From positions 1-11,581 of the forward strand of contig JAOXYC010204574.1 in the NCBI GenBank assembly GCA_028565715.1: a DNA stretch of 11,581 bases, given 5' to 3'. Positions 6,871 through 11,581 of this stretch are shown here, one piece after another (the stretch's first letter is position 1; each line of letters starts with the position of its first letter). The notes beneath the pieces are model-generated. The model searched no databases, was not told the origin of the DNA, and worked only from the letters and a program-made list of their open reading frames with translations. Origin of the DNA: Phoronis pallida. Taxonomy: Eukaryota > Phoronida > Phoronidae. A program made the position numbers and the translations under genes.

Positions 6871-8584
6871 GTGTGTGTTTTTTGTTGAATGGGAGGACCA
6901 ATATTGTTGCGAACTTTGCAAGATTTAAAAAAAAAAAATTTTTTATTGGCATCATTTACTTAATTGACAAAAGTTAGTACTCTTTTTGAGAAACACCATA
7001 TCAATGACTTCTTAGGAAATGTTGCCATATCTGCTCAGATTTTGATCAAACTTCATAAAATTGTTATTGGCAAGAAAACGAAAACCACTATAGTTGCTGA
7101 TTAAAGTCTACACAATTGGAAAATCAGATATTAACCCTTGCAACACGGGAGACCGGTTTAGCGGAGTTGGAAGAAAAACACCATGTTCAGACATGCCGAA
7201 ACTTTAAAGAATGATCATTCTGATTGGTCAATATTGGAAGACCCTAAAAATAGATTTTCTTCACAAGTCTAATGAATGTTGTCATTTGTTGAAAGGCAAA
7301 CATGTGACTGGGTAAAAATTGTCAAGTTGAGAATTGTTGATCACTGAAATTCATGTTGTCTAACGATGATTCAGTGAATATTTATGGAGGTTTTGACTTT
7401 GTGAATTGAATACAAGTTCAAAATAATGATATAGGTAGTTATTTTCATGAAACTTTTGGATGATGGCAACAAATATGCAGACGTTGAAAGGTTTGAGCCA
7501 GCAGTCAAAAATTTCACAATCGCGAATTTCAGAAGTAGGTCAAACTCAAAACCTGATTTCTAAACACATCAGACTCGCTCAAGTGTAGTAGTTTGAAACG
7601 ATTTTTATTCACATTAAAGATCAATGATTCCTCATCATTTTGATGTATTAAACTTGAAAAACGATTGAGAAATATATTAGGTGATCGAAAAAAAAACGCT
7701 TTCAACATTTGGAACCTAATATCTCAAAAACTGTATAAGCTAAAGCAACAAAATTTTACGGGAGTGTTATTCATCACATTTTTGTTTGATTTTCATAACA
7801 ATTGTTAAAAAATTGTTGCCATGACCACACATTTACCAAAACAAGTAGTGAAATGAAAATGTCAGACATTTTGTGAAGTGCATTTGGGTGAATTGCCTAT
7901 TAAATTCAGAATTTTTCATAATTTTTTAAATGAAATTTGACAATATTGGTAGCAAGTATATATGGGGAAAATTAGCAAGATGCCACTATGATTTATGTCA
8001 AAATTAACATTATTTTGACAACATGCTGAGTTGAAGTGAAATCTCCAAACCGTCCTGATCATTATCACCGTATGTGGTAAATAAGTATGTCAATATTATT
8101 ACCTTTTTCCAATTAAAACGAACTAAACAAAATTTTTTTAGCATAGCCGTGTAGATAAATAAGTTTTCTTTAATTTCACAAATATTTGGTCATTATGTTT
8201 TAGAAATATGGGCGACGTAGCTTTTACGGCATGGCTTGTCAGAATATCTAGTTGTACGCATATTGTGCCTGTTTTGACATTTTGCTGAGTAGATTCGTTC
8301 TAGTAAAGTTGTTGCCAAGGACACATTTTTTCATAAAAACTTATGAAAGAGTTAACAACTGTTCCTAAGAAAATGTCACATTTGTTTAAAATGTGCCGAG
8401 TGGATGGACTTATAATGGCAGGGTTATGAAACAGAAGTTCATATGATTTCTGTTGATTTCTAGTTAAATATTGAGCCCTTTCCAGTCATATGAATTCCAT
8501 ATGTGTTTAGTGAGCTCCAGAGTTTAGGAAGAATCTGCTGCTATTCCACTAATTGAACTTATTTCTTCATTTATTCCATTTCAG
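6871..8584 (+). other. CMIP: CMIP intron between exons C and D (1714 bp)
   Basis: The donor is GTGTGT. The acceptor is a strong pyrimidine-rich TTCTTCATTTATTCCATTTCAG-type tract ending at 8584. A good branch-site candidate, CACTAAT, lies about 33 bases upstream (8548-8552). The content is AT-rich and includes an A12T6 run at 6927-6944 and GATTTTGATCAAACTT at about 7039-7054, which resembles the motif repeated near 9738 and 9895. TTGTTGCCA words followed by ACACATTT occur near 7815 and 8311. No coding block or complete element is recognised. Confidence 0.85.
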
Positions 8585-8674
8585 TGTATGGTTGATTTAT
8601 CATTGTCCACCCCGTTGTCTGATGCCAACGTCTATCAGTTTCCTCTAGATTTGGTGTCTGAGTTACTACAACAG
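8585..8674 (+). CDS. CMIP: CMIP exon D: segment after the PH domain (30 codons)
   Basis: This 90-bp exon encodes 30 residues, beginning CMVDLSLSTPLSDANV and ending DLVSELLQQ. It aligns with the vertebrate CMIP segment LVDMALTSPLQDDSIN followed by EIVSKLL, which continues the chain without a gap after the exon C block. The acceptor is TTTCAG ending at 8584 and the donor is GTATGT from 8675. Both are phase 0. The frame remains open past the donor to 8788, but those residues do not resemble CMIP. The next conserved block of the protein (an NLTTQEHE-like helix in vertebrates) is not found downstream in the window. Confidence 0.9.
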
Positions 8675-8778
8675 GTATGTACTTTTTTACGACTTTTTGT
8701 GCATCCACATATTTGTTTATCTGACATCCGGCAGAATTTCCTCATTCAAACATGTTCTGTTTTGAAGATGATATTCAA

Positions 8779-9032
8779 CTTTGTTTAAATCAACTTTGTT
8801 GATATACACTCATTGCTTCTGAAGGTGGTGTTGACAGGGAAAAATTCTTTGTGATTGTGTTTGGATTAATTGACTGTTTACTTTTGATCAATAAATATGT
8901 TGATCTCAAGAGTTGTAATTGTGATAGTTATGATGTCCCTTGGACAGTTGTTACATAGTTTGGATTCTGTCCCTGTCAAAAATGCCTTCAGATGGTGTTT
9001 AATGTATATCAACAAAGTTGATTAAAACAAAG
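8779..9032. mobile_element. 254-bp MITE-like element with nested palindromes
   Basis: The left end reads CTTTGTTTAAATCAACTTTG and continues into TTGATATACA. The reverse complement of the right end (ending at 9032) is the same over 30 bases except one. After a diverged stretch, the arms match again in TCTGAAGG and TTGACAGGGA, giving arms of about 58 bp. Each end contains its own palindrome, ATCAACTTTGTTGAT. There is no coding capacity. ATATTCAAC occurs just at the left edge (8771-8779) and again at 9042-9050, nine bases beyond the right arm; this could be an imprecise target-site duplication or chance. Confidence 0.75.
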
Positions 9033-9700
9033 CAGAATGTCATATTCAACAGAACATGTATTAATATTTGTATGTGATCACATGTTGTCATGTAAGCGTC
9101 CATTGTGCCTTTCTCATTCACAATTGGTTTCCATTAATCATTTCAAAAACCATTGTACCTATTCTGACAATATTTGGTACACATTTTTATGCAGCAAACA
9201 ACAGCACTTTGCCACACGTTGTGTGACAAAAAGTCATATTGGAATAGAAAGCATTAATCATCGGTATCGTTTATGCTTAGTATTACACAAACGATTGTCA
9301 GATTTGGGCCATTCCATGAAATGCATTTTCATCCTTTGTTTGGCTCTCACAAAAAATACAGACATAGGATGATGTTTTTTTGGGTTTGCACTGATAGATT
9401 ATATATCCCACTATAACATGAAAAGGAAAAAAAATAGTTTACTAATTGAAACTTGTGACAATTGAATTAAGAAATCTGCCGGACGTGACATTTTTGGACA
9501 TGACTTCTCTAACATGTAGTTCAAATGCAAAAGTCTACTGAATTTTTTTTTATTTAAAATTCAACTTGTACATTTTCTTGAAGGTAATTTATTTAGCTAA
9601 TTCTATATAAAAACTCGACTTATATTATTCAAACAGTTTTTATGCGTCCACTTGTGGTCGCATATTGTAGGCAGCCTGTCCGTTGTTCGGCCGTTCACAA

Positions 9701-9922
9701 TTGCTTGTCCTCACTTTTTCTCGGAAACCGCTTGACTGATTTTGACGAAACTTGGCATGCATCTTCCTTACATCAATGGGCCGGCACCAGACGCTTTTCG
9801 GGTCGTCAAGTCTACCCTAACTCCCCCTAGTGGCAGAATTAGTTCGGAAAACGAGAATTGCTTGTATGCACTTTTCCTCGAAAACCGCTGGACGGATTTT
9901 GACGAAACTTAGAATGCTTTTC
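9701..9922 (+). repeat. Two-copy direct repeat with a GATTTTGACGAAACTT core
   Basis: Bases 9701-9767 and 9858-9922 are about 80% alike, including TTGCTTGT, CACTTTT, CTCG-AAACCGCT, and an identical 16-mer GATTTTGACGAAACTT at 9738-9753 and 9895-9910. The spacer is less AT-rich than its surroundings. A diverged relative lies near 1780-1806 (ACCGCTTGACAGATTTGGAC), and another may lie near 7039. This suggests a dispersed repeat family of this genome. The first copy is partly open in a + frame of 62 codons, not taken as a gene. Confidence 0.65.
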
Positions 9923-10302
9923 ATAAATTTGATTTATTTTGTGTTGCACTCCACTGTGGACGCTGAAGTGGAAGCATCTGTTTAGCGTTGCTATTTTTGT
10001 AATAAGTAAAGTAGTATTAATATTAAACTTGTTATTTACCACATCAGTTGAAAGGAGCTGTGATAAGAGATTAGTTCAACCACAAATGAGTAACTCTTAG
10101 TTATGTATCATCTAGTGTATCAGCAAGCTTCCTCTATCAATCAATAGATAGCGCTGGTGTTGTACAGAAAACTTTTGTGCTGATTTTCCAACAATTTATT
10201 AGCAATTTGTTTATAAATATTCAGAAACAAAAAATAGTAACATAATGGATTTATTGTGTTTGCAAAATTTCCCAGCTTTGATACAGCTCTTGATAAGAAC
10301 AA

Positions 10303-10428
10303 GGACACAGGCCTCACAACCGGGCACACGGGTCTCAAACTGGGCAACAGACCTAAATATTAGGCCACAAGGACCGAAATACCGGGTGCACACACCCAAA
10401 TTACTGGGTACACGGACATAGTACTCTG
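10303..10428 (+). repeat. Minisatellite: six units, three of 20 bp then three of 22 bp
   Basis: Units start with GG at 10303, 10323, 10343, 10363, 10385 and 10407. Examples are GGCACACGGGTCTCAAACTG and GGCAACAGACCTAAATATTA, each 20 bp. The last three units are 22 bp and share the CACA-G-AC-C-AAAT-ACTG pattern. Units diverge strongly from each other, which suggests an old array. Weak open frames on the - strand across it come from the periodicity and are not genes. Confidence 0.75.
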
Positions 10429-10460
10429 TCCGTGTGCCTGGTTTTTTGTCTGGTACCCCG
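10410..10460. mobile_element. Possible truncated foldback-element end
   Basis: The last minisatellite unit folds back as ACACGGACA (10410-10418) with TGTCCGTGT (10427-10435). It is followed after GCCTGG and a T run by GTCTGGTACCCCG (10448-10460). The right terminus of the foldback element at 6447-6460 is GTCTGGGTACCCTG, which differs by one gap and one base. Both loci combine units of about 20 bp containing ACACGGAC or GCACAC with this terminus. I infer a truncated or rearranged relative. No matching left terminus is visible upstream of 10303. Confidence 0.45.
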
Positions 10461-11086
10461 TATTATTTGCTACAATATCTTATTGGGTTAGAATTCTTTC
10501 TTTGCTGGTGTTCAGTAAAAGTTTCTTATGTTGTGGGTTTTTGAAGTCGTATCAATTCAAACCCGCCTTTAGTTGGTTGATGATACAATAATCATGTCAA
10601 CATTACAAATTGTTGCCTATACTGTTGTGGTTATGTGAATAGGCTAAATGAACATAAATGTGATTGCCAGAGGTTTCAATCGCTAATTATTAGCCATGAA
10701 TGGAACAAGTGAGATTAAGATCAACTGGTGGCTAGGTGAGACCATCTTCACATCAGTAGTACAAAAGTGTAGTTGGGAAAGGAAGTAGTCAATGTTGTAA
10801 TGATTTGTCATTCCTATCTGTAAGGTTTATGAAACTCAGCAATAATGTTTACTTGCCAGATCCACTTATTGTTTTCTTTTGTGTAGTTTGGCAGCAGTCT
10901 TTCGTTTTTTTCTGAATAATATTTACAAAGTTAAAAGTAAATGCGCCCAAGCGTGCTGTTTGTCAATTAACTGAAGGGAAAAAACAGTCCAAACTAAAGT
11001 ACCAGGGACTGTTATTGGTATCTGTGAGGATGCAAAACTGATGACAAAAACAAAATGATAATGGTGCAATCAGTATAAACGATTAT

Positions 11087-11102
11087 TAAAAAACGTTTTT
11101 TA
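11087..11102. repeat. 16-bp AT-rich palindrome
   Basis: TAAAAAACGTTTTTTA is a perfect palindrome centred on CG. It may be a chance product of A and T runs. No flanking structure suggests an element. Confidence 0.5.
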
Positions 11103-11305
11103 GTTACCGTTATTACTCATTTCAACATGATTGTTATTTCAAGTGATAATTCAAATGTTAGTCCAGTATTTCCTCAACCATTAGAAGGTGCTAGGATACA
11201 TCAGGTTACATCACAGTTTGCCATTGAACTCCGTTGTCACGGACATGATGTGATTATAAATTCACATCCCATAATTCTCTGATTACCAAGTTATTAGTAG
11301 ACGCA

Positions 11306-11313
11306 TGACGTCA
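11306..11313. promoter_or_regulatory. CRE-like TGACGTCA (first of two)
   Basis: This is an exact cAMP-response-element palindrome. A second exact copy lies about 195 bp downstream. CREB/ATF factors bind this word in animals. Whether this intronic pair is functional cannot be judged from sequence alone. Confidence 0.3.
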
Positions 11314-11500
11314 ATTCATAACTGGTTGTTTCAGTGGAAATGAGATGTGTTGAAGTATAGAGATTTTCTTTGCGCCACTAGATTGTGCTGTATGATATGG
11401 CGTTCTTGACAGATTTATTATTAGTAAGTTCATTTTATGGTTTATTCTTTAGATTTTTTATTCATATATATTTATTGATAAGGATTGTTCTTTATTTCTA

Positions 11501-11508
11501 TGACGTCA
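11501..11508. promoter_or_regulatory. CRE-like TGACGTCA (second of two)
   Basis: This is the second exact TGACGTCA palindrome, here extended to ATGACGTCAT, near the end of the window. CpG-containing words are scarce in this AT-rich intron, so two copies within 200 bp are mildly notable. Confidence 0.3.
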
Positions 11509-11581
11509 TTTAAAGTATCATTAAGGAAATGTTACTTAAACATGTAAACAACAAATGTTTTCTAACATGACATCGTGACAT

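Larger units (their letters stand above)
8675..11581 (+). other. CMIP: Downstream CMIP intron, 5' part (incomplete)
   Basis: The donor is GTATGT at 8675, and no acceptor plus CMIP-like exon follows before the window ends. It contains a MITE-like element (8779-9032), a two-copy direct repeat (9701-9922), a minisatellite (10303-10428) followed by a foldback-like terminus (to 10460), a 16-bp palindrome (11087-11102) and two TGACGTCA words. An open frame of 111 codons at 9037-9372 on the + strand has no recognisable domain and is left out. The stretch 10470-11080 shows nothing I can name. Confidence 0.75.

Noticed and set aside
9037-9372. Open frame of 111 codons on the + strand
   Set aside because: Its residues resemble no family I know, it lies between repeat elements inside an intron, and it does not encode the CMIP segment expected after exon D.
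84-9506. Identical 14-mer TTTGGACATGACTT at 84-97 and 9493-9506
   Set aside because: The match does not extend on either side, so it is too short to call a repeat.
9642-9830. Open frame of 62 codons over the first copy of the direct repeat
   Set aside because: The second copy does not keep the frame, and the similarity is at DNA level across spacer and repeat, which fits a repeat rather than a gene.
1-11581. A prokaryotic defence, toxin, phage or CRISPR system
   Set aside because: There are no long open frames, operon structure or ribosome-binding sites, and no CRISPR-type arrays. Spliced CMIP exons and SINE-like elements show this is animal nuclear DNA.

Overview
This is intronic and exonic DNA from an animal (metazoan) nuclear genome. 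It is AT-rich. The only well-supported protein-coding content is four short exons on the + strand, each bounded by AG acceptors and GT donors. Joined, they give 114 residues that match the PH-domain half of CMIP (c-Maf-inducing protein, Tc-mip). The best-matching blocks are the end of the PH domain (DQWFHSLQWK, the same as in vertebrate CMIP) and the segment after it (VKEIK, then LVS-LL). The divergence from vertebrate CMIP and the repeat content suggest a marine invertebrate (deuterostome or lophotrochozoan). I cannot place it more precisely from the sequence.

Layout: an incomplete upstream intron (1-2448); exon A (2449-2577, 43 codons); an intron of 1548 bp; exon B (4126-4176, 17 codons); an intron of 2622 bp; exon C (6799-6870, 24 codons); an intron of 1714 bp; exon D (8585-8674, 30 codons); and an incomplete downstream intron (8675-11581). 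All the introns are phase 0 and every exon is a multiple of three. The exons encoding the CMIP N-terminus and the large C-terminal half (with leucine-rich repeats) lie outside the window.

The introns carry many small non-autonomous repeats. These are an imperfect inverted repeat around an AT-rich core (241-472); a tRNA-derived SINE-like element with an ATT tail (about 2721-2933); a tRNA-like Pol III cassette with an odd anticodon loop (3239-3311); a 328-bp MITE-like element (5275-5602); a 464-bp foldback element whose arms are built from tandem units of about 20 bp (5997-6460); a hairpin with arms of about 85 bp and a 5-nt loop (6511-6682); a 254-bp MITE-like element (8779-9032); a two-copy direct repeat (9701-9922); and a six-unit minisatellite of 20/22 bp (10303-10428). 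The minisatellite is followed by a sequence resembling the foldback element's terminus.

I found no prokaryotic system, operon, CRISPR array or intact transposase. The most unusual features are the foldback element with slipping repeat units, its apparent truncated relative about 4 kb away in the same gene, and the cluster of three inverted-repeat structures in the single intron upstream of exon C.
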